This document shows, piece by piece, positions 44,796-54,086 of a DNA stretch of 64,000 bases (the first letter of the stretch is position 1; every line of letters starts with the position of its first letter). A model generated the notes under the pieces. The model searched no databases. It was not told the DNA's origin and saw only the letters and a program-made list of their open reading frames with translations. The stretch is from Flavobacterium nackdongense. GTDB lineage: Bacteria > Bacteroidota > Bacteroidia > Flavobacteriales > Flavobacteriaceae. The translations under genes and the position numbers were made by a program. The DNA is taken from the NCBI RefSeq assembly GCF_004355225.1, contig NZ_CP037933.1, forward strand, positions 4,030,001 through 4,094,000, read 5' to 3'.

Positions 44796-47738
44796 TTAAT
44801 AATCGTGGAGTATTCTACTGAAATTATTGGGTGGATTTTCTATAAATGCTTGTCTTCCATTAGTTCTAATGGTATTTAGATAGCTGTCTATTTGTTTTAA
44901 TTTATCGGGAAGCGATTGTTTGTCGTTGTCAAAATGCCAAATATAAGTTGCTTCTTCTGTATTTAAGGTTTCTAAAACGATATGAAATCCCGTTTTTCCT
45001 GCTAGGAGAAAAACAAATGAAAATGGATTCAAAACAAATCGAATTTTAAGTATAGTCCTTTGGTGATGTTCGGCTAAATATTGTAAATGAGCTCGATGTT
45101 TATATTTTTGATTCTGTAAAAAATCGTTTAATAATTCATCTCCCGAATTATAAAATTTGGCATTGTTTTCATTTTGCAATTGATTAATGTCAACCAAATT
45201 TTCTTGACCAATTATATTTGGTTTTCCTAAGAAAGTCTTAGTTATAAAGGTGAATTTTACAGTTTCAATCAATTCTCTAGTTATCTTTTTTAGATCGTTT
45301 GATAATGCTAATTGTGAAATTAGTTGGCCTTCTTCAAATTCAGCATGAATAGTAACCGTTATGTTTTTTATTTTGAGTGTTTTAGAGAAATACCCTTTCA
45401 AAACTTCAAATTCGGGCCTTATTTCAAAATTTTCAATATCAAATTCAAGCTCGGTTTTCATTTCTGAAACTTCATATTTAAAAGCTATACTTCCGTAACG
45501 AAAATTTAGTTTTTCAAATGGAATCTTTACTTTTTTATCAATTATGAAAGTGTTTTTTGAAACAATAATCTCTTCTTTAGGCTCATCAAATAAAGTCGCT
45601 TGTTTGTCAATTTTCCTGTAATAGACATTTCTTTTCAGAAACATTTTATTCAAATAATCTATCTTGATATCGCGATAATCATAAATTGTGGGTGTTATTT
45701 CTGAACGTTGCACTCTACCGATGTATTGAATCAATTTTCCTTCAAAAGAAAACGGATAAACCAGAAAAAGACAATTAGCATTTTGCAAATCTGTTCCTTC
45801 TCCAAAGAATTGTCCAGTGGTTATGACTACTTGATAGTTTCCTTCTTTCAGCAATTTCCATTTAGAGTTTTTACTGTTATCCGAATCTTCGCCACTCAAC
45901 GTAATCACTTCGTAAAATTGTTTTAAATACTGATAAAGCGAGTCAATATGTTCTTTGCGCTCGGTAATAATAATAACTTTTTTGTCCGATTTTAATTCAT
46001 TGATAACATCTTGGAGTATGGCTTTGTTTCGAGTAGAATCGTGAACTAGGATTTTTGATAATGTCTCAAATTTATCCGTCTTTGAGTTAAAAGGAACATC
46101 TAGTTCTGTATTTCTAATAATGATTTTAGGTTTTTTAGCCGTGCTTATTTCGTTAGATTTTATTTCAGAAATCACTTCTCCTAAATGTATAAAAATCAAT
46201 TTGCTGTCATTATATTTTCGGAATGGAGTTGCTGTCAATCCATACAAATAGAAGGTTTGCAATTTTGAAATTGTATTTCTGAATGTTTCCGCTGGAATAT
46301 GATGGCATTCATCTAAAATAATAGTCCCAAAAGCATTCAAAAGTTTTTCGCCATCGTGTTTATCTAATTCTTTTGATAGACTTTGAATCATTGCAACCGT
46401 TATCTGCTTTCCAATTTTGGTTTTTCCTTGACCAATTTTTCCAATCTCATTTTTTGGAATTCCAAGAAAAGTTTCAATTCTTTCCATCCATTGGTCGGCA
46501 ATTTGTTTTCGATGTGTGACTATTAATGCGGGTTGTTTTTTGTCTGCAATAATTTTTAGACCAATGATAGTTTTTCCAGAACCCGGCGGTGCAACAACCA
46601 CTCCTAAATCTTTCTTTGCAATTGTATCAATGACTATTTGCTGATGTTCTTGGAGTTGCGCATTGAATAAGAAAGAAACTTCCTTTAGTTTTTTTCTTTC
46701 ATCACTAAAATTATATTCAATATTATTTTCTCTACAAAATCGAATTATTTTCCCGATAAAACCTCTAGGAATTATGACTTCATTTTCTATTTCTTCGACC
46801 AACTTGAAATAACGCTCTGTTCCAAAAGGACTTTTACCCATCTTCTTTTTTTTTAAAAATTGGGTATTCAGAAAATTCAATTCTTCTTTTAGAAAATTGA
46901 TTAGCGGCGTTGAAATGGCATTACGATTAATTTTAACAACATTTGCCAATCTTATGGTTAATTTTTCATTGTATAATTGCGGTGCAATTGAAGCAGAAAT
47001 ATTTTGTTGTGTATTATGAATTTGGTATAATTCATCCAATTTTATTGGCGAAATTCTTTGAATATTCTTTATAAAATCCCATTGATTTGGAATAGGTTCT
47101 AGGCTTTCAACATCAATAAAACAGCTGTTTCCTTGTTCAAAAGTTTTCTTATACAGCGGAAGTGCTATCAAATTTCCAAATCCTTTTCCAGAAAGAAAAT
47201 CTTGATTGGGAAACATTCTGTCAAAACTGGAACTCTTATCAAACAAAGAGAAAACTCCTGTTTGCTCTAAAATTGAAATGAAAATCTTTCTGCTTTTTAT
47301 CGCTGGATAGGGTTGTTCGAAAAATATCCAAACGTGTCCACCTTTACCTGAACGAGAGCGTTCCAAATAGGCAGAAATCCCCTTTTCATTACAAGCATTT
47401 ATAAACTTTTTGCAGTCCTCAACCCACTCTACTTTGTCAAAATCTGCCACAATAAACCAAGAAGTATTGTCTTTGAGCAAAGGATAAACGCCAATATGTT
47501 GTTCGCCGTTAAGGTGTTTTTCAATTTCTTTTTCTGTGAATGGCAAATATTTTTTATCTGCGAAATTTTGAAAAGTTCCACCATTCATTTTATGAGCTCG
47601 ATACCGATAAGGGTCATAGAAATAGGCTGGCATATAACCGCTTTTACTCCCTTTTTCCCAACGAACCGCAAACACATCTTCTCTTCCTGCAAAAACAGAT
47701 TTAAACAGTTGGATTTTATTTATTTGACTTGATGGCAT
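44796..47738 (-). CDS. Primase-helicase of the TOTE conflict-system type (AEP primase + SF2 helicase)
   Basis: 980 residues, cytoplasmic. Residues about 10-235 form an archaeo-eukaryotic primase (AEP) domain like those named after TOTE conflict systems: catalytic Asp99 and Asp101 in FIVADFDK, the S-x-H-type motif with His135 in SGKGGHVWIFF, and FPNQD further on. Residues about 360-720 form a superfamily 2 helicase: Walker A APPGSGKT (383-390), DECH (476-479), GLTATPFR (500-507), and motif VI QYIGRVQRS. The last ~250 residues are a region of unknown fold. Proteins of this kind are thought to act against invading nucleic acids; that role is known only by comparative genomics. The gene lies 99 bp downstream of an AlbA_2 protein and near an IS982 element, a small defence-like block between two carbohydrate loci. 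Confidence 0.82.
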   Translation of the reverse strand: MPSSQINKIQLFKSVFAGREDVFAVRWEKGSKSGYMPAYFYDPYRYRAHKMNGGTFQNFADKKYLPFTEKEIEKHLNGEQHIGVYPLLKDNTSWFIVADFDKVEWVEDCKKFINACNEKGISAYLERSRSGKGGHVWIFFEQPYPAIKSRKIFISILEQTGVFSLFDKSSSFDRMFPNQDFLSGKGFGNLIALPLYKKTFEQGNSCFIDVESLEPIPNQWDFIKNIQRISPIKLDELYQIHNTQQNISASIAPQLYNEKLTIRLANVVKINRNAISTPLINFLKEELNFLNTQFLKKKKMGKSPFGTERYFKLVEEIENEVIIPRGFIGKIIRFCRENNIEYNFSDERKKLKEVSFLFNAQLQEHQQIVIDTIAKKDLGVVVAPPGSGKTIIGLKIIADKKQPALIVTHRKQIADQWMERIETFLGIPKNEIGKIGQGKTKIGKQITVAMIQSLSKELDKHDGEKLLNAFGTIILDECHHIPAETFRNTISKLQTFYLYGLTATPFRKYNDSKLIFIHLGEVISEIKSNEISTAKKPKIIIRNTELDVPFNSKTDKFETLSKILVHDSTRNKAILQDVINELKSDKKVIIITERKEHIDSLYQYLKQFYEVITLSGEDSDNSKNSKWKLLKEGNYQVVITTGQFFGEGTDLQNANCLFLVYPFSFEGKLIQYIGRVQRSEITPTIYDYRDIKIDYLNKMFLKRNVYYRKIDKQATLFDEPKEEIIVSKNTFIIDKKVKIPFEKLNFRYGSIAFKYEVSEMKTELEFDIENFEIRPEFEVLKGYFSKTLKIKNITVTIHAEFEEGQLISQLALSNDLKKITRELIETVKFTFITKTFLGKPNIIGQENLVDINQLQNENNAKFYNSGDELLNDFLQNQKYKHRAHLQYLAEHHQRTILKIRFVLNPFSFVFLLAGKTGFHIVLETLNTEEATYIWHFDNDKQSLPDKLKQIDSYLNTIRTNGRQAFIENPPNNFSRILHDY

Positions 47739-47837
47739 AATTTAGATTATTCAAATAGTCTGTTTTTAAATAAATTGCAAGTGAATTAGAATGCTAGATT
47801 TATGGAATATATTAGATGCGAATGAGATAATGGTTTT

Positions 47838-49523
47838 TTACTCTTGATTACCTAGGAATATTTTGCCAATTAGGGTTAACTTATATTTTTGATCTGGTGC
47901 TGTTGGATTTTGTGGATTTGTTTTCTCAATCCATTGTAATTGTTCCAAAGGTTTTATATAGTTGTCACGAAATGTTTTCTTATTGGCATATCCAACAGCC
48001 ATCATAATATCATCTAGCGCTAATGGCTCTCCTGTTAAGGATAAAATGGCAATTATATATCGAATTTTTTTATGGATGAGGTTGGTACTTTTTTGAGACC
48101 AGCTTGGTACTTTTTTTATTAGAAGTTCATCAGTAGGCTGATTTTTAGGCCAATCAAGATTTTGCAGCTTGGTACCTTTTTGTGTCCAGCTTGGTACCAA
48201 ATGTAAAAGACACTCCTCCCAAGAAGCTTCAAAGAGTTCTGGTGAAATATTAATTTTGCTCAAAGATTTTTCTAAATGAGAGGTATATTTTTCATCTAAT
48301 TCTATCCATTTTAACCATTTATTAGAGAAAGATTTTAGCGTTACCAAACGTAGTGGAATGATTGTTTTGAAAATAGATCCTTCAATAAATATTGGTTGCG
48401 CTCCTTCTATGTATAATGGCAGGTACTTTTTTGTGTTTCTGATTCCAGAACCAATTTCATCAGTCCAACCCAAAGCCGTGAAAAATTTACGGATGTTTGG
48501 ATTTTTAGGATATGGATTGAAACTGTTTAAATCAATTGGACCACTGAAGTGAGGATTGTTTGGATTTGTGATTGTCAGTTGGTATTGATCAATAATCATT
48601 TCTGTTGCCAATGCGCTGCTGTACTCACGATGCACAATTACATTTCCAATTACTTCACGGAATACTTTATCTCTTAAATCAACTCTTTGGTCACCTTCCA
48701 TATAGAATTTTTCAGGTAAATGCTTATTAACAAACGCTTTTAACTGTATGTAAGTATCTATTAAATTGGTTCGCAAAGGAGGTGTAATTCTATCGTCCCA
48801 TCGGTCTTTATTAATCTTTCTTACCATTCCCTCCACTTTATATGCAGGGAATAAGCTTTGAATTGTTGTGTCCTTACCAAAAATTAGAGCAGCTGCGGAA
48901 GTTAATCCCTCCTTTTGAGTAAAAAAGTCCTTTCTGTAAAGTGAAGCTTCTTCCAACATTTTTTGATTTTTTTCGAAAAGCCAAGGATGGTCACTTTGAT
49001 TGGATTTAATCAGATTACGCGCCTTTTCAAATAGTTTTTCATCAAGGTCTTCCATTGTTAGATTAGGAATGACTTGACTTTCTGTGAAGAAATTACGTTT
49101 GTTTAGATGCAAGTCGCTTACTCGTTGACTTTGTTTTGTAATATCTAAATCACTTTCATATTCTCTGATATAAATCGCTTTTTTATGGTCGTGAACTTGA
49201 GAACTTACAGGCACTTGCATTGCAATTATCCACACTCCATCCATTTTAACTGGAACTGGTTGTAAATATAGTGGAGGATTTATACAATCGGTAGAATTAA
49301 TTGAAGACACTAAATCTTTAAGAATATTATTTTTGAATGCTTCTTCAACACCAGAAATAGTTCCGTCATCTTCTATTCCTAAAATCAAAGTTCCGCCTTC
49401 TGTATTGGAAAAACTCACAACGGTTTCGTATAAATCAGAGGGAACAGAACGTTTAGCCCCTTTAAATTCAATATGCTTTCCTTCACCTTGTAAAATCAAT
49501 TGTCTTAAAAGTTGTTCCTCCAT
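47838..49523 (-). CDS. AlbA_2 (Schlafen-type) / RecG-like ATP-binding putative regulator
   Basis: 561 residues. The N-terminal domain (about 8-130) has the AlbA_2 pattern: GKHIEFKGAKRS, VVSFSNTEGGTLILGIEDDGTISGV. The middle (about 250-385) carries a HATPase_c_4-like region with VFREVIGNVIVHREYS and TDEIGSGIRN. A short segment then repeats PSWTQKGTKL/PSWSQKSTNL, as is common in this family, and a winged-helix-like end (about 495-561, LALDDIMMAVGYANKKTFRDNYI) follows. Proteins of this type are annotated as RecG-like or putative transcriptional regulators; the biochemical role is not settled. Same strand as the primase-helicase 99 bp on, so they may be co-transcribed. Confidence 0.82.
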   Translation of the reverse strand: MEEQLLRQLILQGEGKHIEFKGAKRSVPSDLYETVVSFSNTEGGTLILGIEDDGTISGVEEAFKNNILKDLVSSINSTDCINPPLYLQPVPVKMDGVWIIAMQVPVSSQVHDHKKAIYIREYESDLDITKQSQRVSDLHLNKRNFFTESQVIPNLTMEDLDEKLFEKARNLIKSNQSDHPWLFEKNQKMLEEASLYRKDFFTQKEGLTSAAALIFGKDTTIQSLFPAYKVEGMVRKINKDRWDDRITPPLRTNLIDTYIQLKAFVNKHLPEKFYMEGDQRVDLRDKVFREVIGNVIVHREYSSALATEMIIDQYQLTITNPNNPHFSGPIDLNSFNPYPKNPNIRKFFTALGWTDEIGSGIRNTKKYLPLYIEGAQPIFIEGSIFKTIIPLRLVTLKSFSNKWLKWIELDEKYTSHLEKSLSKINISPELFEASWEECLLHLVPSWTQKGTKLQNLDWPKNQPTDELLIKKVPSWSQKSTNLIHKKIRYIIAILSLTGEPLALDDIMMAVGYANKKTFRDNYIKPLEQLQWIEKTNPQNPTAPDQKYKLTLIGKIFLGNQE

Positions 49524-49586
49524 TTTATTGTTTTTAATGTTTAGCGAAAGTATAAAATAAAGTAATAAATAACCCGTTGGGTGTAA

Positions 49587-50471
49587 TTAAATTGTTTGAT
49601 TCTTAATATTATTTATTGGTCTATCAAAAATAAATTTATTGATGAATTGAACCAATGTTAATGCCGTTATTTTTGCTAAAATCCGTGTTTTAAATCCTTC
49701 AAAAGATTTAGCATAATTGTTTCTAATTTTGAACTGGTCACACAATTGTGAAAATAATGTTTCAATTCTTTTTCTTGATTTTCTAAAGACAGAAGGTTGA
49801 GGCGTATAGTCTTTTTGATTTGTTCTTTTTGGCGTTTCCAATTTAATATTTACTGTTTGAAATAAATCTAACTGAATTGATTCAGATAAATACCCTCTAT
49901 CGCCAAGAACCACACAATCAGACATTTGTTCTTTTATATTTTTTAAAAAATTGACATCGTGAACTTCAGCTTTTGTAATATCTAATGAATGAAAAACACC
50001 ATTTATTGAACAAACACCGTGAAGTTTATAACCATAAAACCAATTGTTTTGTGAGGCACAAAATCCTTTAGACGGAGCAGTTTCAAAATCTTTTTTACAG
50101 ATTTTAATTCTGTTATGACGAGCAAATTTGCATATCTCCAATGGCATACTATCAACAATAAAATAATTTTCAAATTCTAAAAAATGAGAAGCAAGTTTTA
50201 CTCTAACTTCCTCTAAAAAGAAAAATAATTTTCTCCTTCTTTTATTGAACTGACTTCGGTCAATTAAGTTAGGAATTTGTTGTTTATTTATCTCTTTAAA
50301 TAAAGAATTTTCACTGTCAATTGACATAAATTCCGCAGTTAAACTCAATGCAACTATCTCTAAATCAGACATTTTTTGTTTTCTTCCGACGCCAGACTTA
50401 AATTCTAATTCACAATTTAAAGAACTTATAACTTCTAAAACTCTTAAATATTTTTTTACTATATTTGACAT
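49587..50471 (-). CDS. IS982-family DDE transposase
   Basis: 294 residues from the ATG at 50471; the frame stays open to a TTG at 50525, but that would translate through a perfect palindrome and is less likely. The catalytic DDE set is visible in IVDSMPLEICKFARHNR, LGDRGYLSESIQ and RIETLFSQLCDQF. The stretches FCASQNNWFYGYKLHGVCS and RNNYAKSFEGFKTRILAKITAL are typical of IS982 transposases. The gene is full length, so the element may be active. It stands between the AlbA_2 gene and the GH2 operon. Confidence 0.93.
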   Translation of the reverse strand: MSNIVKKYLRVLEVISSLNCELEFKSGVGRKQKMSDLEIVALSLTAEFMSIDSENSLFKEINKQQIPNLIDRSQFNKRRRKLFFFLEEVRVKLASHFLEFENYFIVDSMPLEICKFARHNRIKICKKDFETAPSKGFCASQNNWFYGYKLHGVCSINGVFHSLDITKAEVHDVNFLKNIKEQMSDCVVLGDRGYLSESIQLDLFQTVNIKLETPKRTNQKDYTPQPSVFRKSRKRIETLFSQLCDQFKIRNNYAKSFEGFKTRILAKITALTLVQFINKFIFDRPINNIKNQTI

Positions 50472-50495
50472 AAATATTGGTTTGTTTGGCGACTT

Positions 50496-50520
50496 CAAGA
50501 TACTGAAATTCAGTATCTTG
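50496..50520 (-). promoter_or_regulatory. Perfect 12-bp palindrome in the transposase leader
   Basis: CAAGATACTGAA, one base, then TTCAGTATCTTG. It lies 25 bp before the transposase ATG inside the left part of the IS, where it could form a hairpin in the RNA or bind a dimeric protein. Its function is unknown. Confidence 0.5.
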
Positions 50521-50571
50521 ACCAATATTTATTCAATTTATTTTACTTCAAATAATTACACCCAACGGGTT

Positions 50572-51067
50572 TTTTATAAATATAATTATGTCGAGTCTGG
50601 GTTGAGTTATTTGTTTCACTGAGGGGGCTGATTGCGTTTTTTGTATCGGATTTTTCTAAGTGTTTAAAAGTATTTTTACCGTTGCAATCATAGATTTTAC
50701 TACTTGTAAAGCTTTTGCTTTTTTCGTAAATGCACTTATTTGATTTATTTTTTGAGCAAATTAATTAAGAAGCTCTAGTTAGCCTTTAGCTTTTATTTAT
50801 CTAAAATATGCTTTATCCTTGGGAAAATTCACTAAAAATTTAAGCTCCTTTTCTTCTAAATAATATGAATACTTATGCAAAGTAAAATATCTAATGAAAT
50901 GGTGGAAGTATTTAAAGGCAATCCTTAAAGAGATTTTTGGTAACATTCCATATAATGTCTGAGTTTAGTCAAATAAAATAGAATTATGATTAATTTATAG
51001 TTCGTTTATTTTTGAAATTTTTTATTCGTGCTAAATAAAATATCATTTTTTCATCAACTATGCAATT
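50572..51067. other. Intergenic region, nothing recognised
   Basis: AT-rich sequence between the IS element and the convergent end of the sugar epimerase gene. I see no coding frame with family features, no terminator with a clear U-tract and no repeat shared with the other intergenic regions. Confidence 0.4.
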
Positions 51068-52120
51068 TTACAGCCCTAATATCTTTTTTAGTTGTTCTTT
51101 GTCAATTTCAGTTCCTGCAAAATCATCAAAACTTCTTTCAGCTGCTTCAATAATATGATTTTGTATAAATGGAGCACCTTCACGAGCACCTTGAAATGAT
51201 GATTTTATGCAACATTCCCATTCCATTACTGCCCATACATCACATTCGTATTTAGTTAATTTTGAAAAAATACTTTTAAAATCCACTTGACCATCCCCTA
51301 AAGATCTAAAACGACCTGCTCTATCTTTCCAATCGGAATAGCCGCCGTAAACGCCTTGTTTTCCTGTAGGATTAAATTCGGCATCTTTTACGTGAAAGGC
51401 TTTAATGCGGTCGTGATAAAAATCAATAAAACTTAAATAATCTAGCTGTTGCAATACAAAATGACTTGGATCGTATAATATATTTACCCTTTGATGGTTT
51501 CCAGTTGCTTCAAGAAAACGTTCAAAAGAGATTCCATCGTGTAAATCTTCTCCAGGATGAATTTCGTAGCATAAATTGACGTCATGCTCATCAAAATGAT
51601 TTAAAATGGGTAGCCATCGCTTTGCCAATTCTTCAAATCCCATTTCCACAAGTCCATTAGGTCGTTGTGGCCACGGATAAACAGTATGCCATAATAAAGC
51701 TCCTGAAAATGTGGCATGAGATTTTAATCCTAATCGTCCGCTAGCAGTTCCAGCATTTTTCACGGTTTGAACGGCCCATTCTGTTCTTGCTTTTGGGTTG
51801 TTTTTGACTGCGTCAGGAGCAAAGCTATCAAACATAATGTCAAAAGCAGGATTTACAGCGACTAATTGTCCTTGAAGATGCGTGGATAACTCGGTTATTT
51901 CTAATCCATAGGAATTAACTTTTCCTTTTAAATGATCACAGTAATCCTGACTTTCAGCAGCAATATCAATATCGATTAAATTAGTTTCCCAAGTTGGTAT
52001 CTGTATTCCTTTATATCCTAAATCGGCAGCCCATTTACACATCCCTTCTAAATTGTTGAATGGTGGTTGATTTCCCGCAAATTGAGCTAAAAACACAGCT
52101 GGTCCCTTAATTGTTTTCAT
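51068..52120 (-). CDS. Sugar phosphate isomerase/epimerase (xylose isomerase-like TIM barrel, AP endonuclease 2 family)
   Basis: 350 residues with no signal peptide, cytoplasmic. A TIM barrel of the AP_endonuc_2 family is indicated by AADLGYKGIQIPTWE near the N-terminus, Glu-containing NLCYEIHPGEDLHDG, NILYDPSHFVLQQLD, IKAFHVKDAEF and WAVMEWECCIK, which supply the usual metal-binding Glu, Asp, His and Glu residues. Members epimerise or isomerise sugars and related compounds. It is the last gene of the minus-strand operon GH2, ThuA-like, oxidoreductase, epimerase, 39 bp after the oxidoreductase. Such pairs with Gfo/Idh/MocA proteins are common in sugar oxidation pathways. The substrate is unknown. 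Confidence 0.85.
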   Translation of the reverse strand: MKTIKGPAVFLAQFAGNQPPFNNLEGMCKWAADLGYKGIQIPTWETNLIDIDIAAESQDYCDHLKGKVNSYGLEITELSTHLQGQLVAVNPAFDIMFDSFAPDAVKNNPKARTEWAVQTVKNAGTASGRLGLKSHATFSGALLWHTVYPWPQRPNGLVEMGFEELAKRWLPILNHFDEHDVNLCYEIHPGEDLHDGISFERFLEATGNHQRVNILYDPSHFVLQQLDYLSFIDFYHDRIKAFHVKDAEFNPTGKQGVYGGYSDWKDRAGRFRSLGDGQVDFKSIFSKLTKYECDVWAVMEWECCIKSSFQGAREGAPFIQNHIIEAAERSFDDFAGTEIDKEQLKKILGL

Positions 52121-52159
52121 ATAAATCGGTTATTAATTTAAGATATTTTAGTTTTTAAT

Positions 52160-53314
52160 TTAAAACTTAGTCCAAGTAGCATTATTTTTATCACTTTCCA
52201 CTGCTGCATAAATAAATTTCATTCCCCTTATTCCATCATAAACAGTGGGATAATCGGGTTTTTCAATTGTTTTATTGGTTAATACTGCCATTAAATGGAT
52301 AGCGAAATTTTTGTAAATAGTTGCAAAAGCTTCTAAATAACCTTCTGGGTGACCAGCTGGAATTCGTGAACTATTTAATGCTTCTGGATACAAATCATTA
52401 CCGTTTGGAGTGAAGATTTTTTGGGGTTCTTTAAGCCAATGTGTAATTAATTGATTCGGATTTTCTTGACGCCACTCTAAACTTCCTTTTTCTCCATATA
52501 CTTTAATAGATAGATTGTTTTCTTCACCCAAAGCAATTTGAGAAAATGACATTGTTCCTTTGGCGCCATTTTCCATTCGGAGCAGTAAATTTCCATCATC
52601 GTCTAATACTCTGTCTTCGCCAAAACGTCCTAAATCGGCTGCTAATTCCTCTATTTTTAAACTTGTAATATATTCGACCAAATTTTTGGCATGCGTTCCA
52701 ATATCACCTAAAGCACCACCAATACCTGATTTACTAGGATCTACTCTCCAAGTAGCTTGTTTGTGTCCAGTTTTTTCTACGGAGGTCGATAACCAACCTT
52801 GTAAATAATGTACTTGAATTTTTCGGATGTTCCCCAAATCACCATTAGCTACCATAGCTTTAGCTTGTTTAACTAATGGATGTCCGGTATAATTATGGGT
52901 TAAGGCAAATAATAGACCACTTTTAGTTACGATTTTTTCAAGTTCAATAGCCTCTTCTAGAGTTAGGGTCATAGGTTTATCACAAACCACATGAAATCCA
53001 TTTTCTAAAGCTAATTTTGCGGGAGCAAAGTGCATGTGATTGGGAGTAACTATTGCCACAAAATTCATTCGCTGATCTTCGGGAAGCATTTTCTCTTTTG
53101 CGATCATTTCTTGATAATCTTTATAGCATCTTTCTTCGGGAAGATAAAAGTCTTTGCCAGAGGCTATCGATTTTTCGGGACTACTACTAAAAGCACCGCA
53201 GACTAACTCTATCATACCGTCCAATGCAGCAGCTTTTCTATGAACATCACCGATGAATGAACCAATTCCTCCACCTATCATTCCCATTCTTAATTTTCGT
53301 GTCATTTTTTTCAA
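52160..53314 (-). CDS. Gfo/Idh/MocA-family NAD(P)-dependent oxidoreductase
   Basis: 384 residues, no signal peptide; start at 53314, or nine bases later (second Met). The N-terminal Rossmann domain shows MGMIGGGIGSFIGDVHRKAA, VAIVTPNHMHFAPAKLALENGFHVVCDKPMTLTLEEA (the DKP in place of the common EKP). The C-terminal GFO_IDH_MocA_C domain includes WRVDPSKSGIGGALGDIGTHAKNLVEYI with catalytic-region Asp and His. These enzymes oxidise or reduce sugars or cyclitols with NAD(P). It lies 3 bp from the ThuA-like gene and 39 bp from the epimerase, so one operon is nearly certain. Confidence 0.92.
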   Translation of the reverse strand: MKKMTRKLRMGMIGGGIGSFIGDVHRKAAALDGMIELVCGAFSSSPEKSIASGKDFYLPEERCYKDYQEMIAKEKMLPEDQRMNFVAIVTPNHMHFAPAKLALENGFHVVCDKPMTLTLEEAIELEKIVTKSGLLFALTHNYTGHPLVKQAKAMVANGDLGNIRKIQVHYLQGWLSTSVEKTGHKQATWRVDPSKSGIGGALGDIGTHAKNLVEYITSLKIEELAADLGRFGEDRVLDDDGNLLLRMENGAKGTMSFSQIALGEENNLSIKVYGEKGSLEWRQENPNQLITHWLKEPQKIFTPNGNDLYPEALNSSRIPAGHPEGYLEAFATIYKNFAIHLMAVLTNKTIEKPDYPTVYDGIRGMKFIYAAVESDKNNATWTKF

Positions 53315-53317
53315 TTT

Positions 53318-54073
53318 TTATTTACAAACCCATTTGAATCCTCTAGTTAATAATTGCCAAGCAGCAGGATTGTCAAAATCTTTTGGATCGTGTCCGATTG
53401 ATAAATAAAAAACCTTTCCTTTTGCATATTGAGTTGTCCAACAAACAGGCATTACTGTTCCTTTAATCCAATAATTATGAGTGTCTGAGAAAGTGGTTGT
53501 TGCCAGTATTTTTACTTTGGGATCAATGTGCATATAATATTGTTCCGTATTTTTAACACTAAAGTTTTTAATTCCTTTAGTAATTGGGTTGTTGTCCTTA
53601 CTAATAGTTATATCGTAATCGATTAAACCACCAGGGTGTGTTACAAATTGGCCACCAATCATATATTGATAGTCTGTATTGTTTCTGAAGGAATCTCCCA
53701 ATCCACCGTGACAACCCGCTATTCCAGTTCCATTTTTAACAGCATCCAATAACGCTTTACTTTGTTCTTTTGAAATTTGTCCCATCGTCCAATATTGAAT
53801 AACAAGGTCGGTATTGTCCATAATTTCTTTTTGAGTATAAACTCCCAATGAATCGCTCATAGTAACTTTGGCACCTTCTTTTTCAAGCCATTTATTCACT
53901 CTTTCCGCAAATACTTTTGGCTGATGGCCTTCCCAACCTCCATATACTAATAAAACTTTTTTATCTTGAAGTGAAGTTAATTTATTTGAATCATTAGTTT
54001 CTTGGGAAGCAGCAGAAATTACCATAAACAAACATAGTAAAGAGCTAAAGAAACGACTAGTTTTAAGTTTCAT
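53318..54073 (-). CDS. ThuA-like secreted protein (trehalose utilization/class I GATase-like fold)
   Basis: 251 residues from the ATG at 54073, which begins a signal peptide (ending AASQE); an upstream in-frame start would overlap the GH2 gene and hide it. The body matches the ThuA domain: KKVLLVYGGWEGHQPKVFAERVNKWL, QYWTMGQISKEQSKALLDAVKNGTGIAGCHGGLGDSF, THPGGLIDYDITI, and VFYLSIGHDPKDFDNPAAWQLLTRGFKW. The GCHGG nucleophile-elbow-like motif is typical. ThuA-like proteins of Bacteroidota accompany sugar oxidoreductases; their precise reaction is not settled. It is 13 bp after the GH2 gene. Confidence 0.88.
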   Translation of the reverse strand: MKLKTSRFFSSLLCLFMVISAASQETNDSNKLTSLQDKKVLLVYGGWEGHQPKVFAERVNKWLEKEGAKVTMSDSLGVYTQKEIMDNTDLVIQYWTMGQISKEQSKALLDAVKNGTGIAGCHGGLGDSFRNNTDYQYMIGGQFVTHPGGLIDYDITISKDNNPITKGIKNFSVKNTEQYYMHIDPKVKILATTTFSDTHNYWIKGTVMPVCWTTQYAKGKVFYLSIGHDPKDFDNPAAWQLLTRGFKWVCK

Positions 54074-54086
54074 ATTTGTATATTTT

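Larger units (their letters stand above)
49571..50571. mobile_element. IS982-family insertion sequence, intact
   Basis: About 1 kb bounded by perfect 19-bp inverted repeats, AACCCGTTGGGTGTAATTA at 49571-49589 and its complement at 50553-50571. It holds one full-length transposase on the minus strand. Size, ends and transposase fit IS982. I could not identify a certain target duplication at the flanks. Confidence 0.88.

Noticed and set aside
44297..44799. Two short plus-strand frames after the terminator
   Set aside because: No recognisable domains or ribosome-binding context; the second overlaps the end of the helicase gene.
48080..48200. Possible CRISPR-like spaced repeats
   Set aside because: The units lie inside the AlbA_2 coding frame and encode a peptide repeat; spacing and length are irregular.
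49545..50600. Target site duplication of the IS982 element
   Set aside because: Both flanks are AT-rich with similar ATAAAT words, but no duplication directly next to the ends could be stated with confidence.
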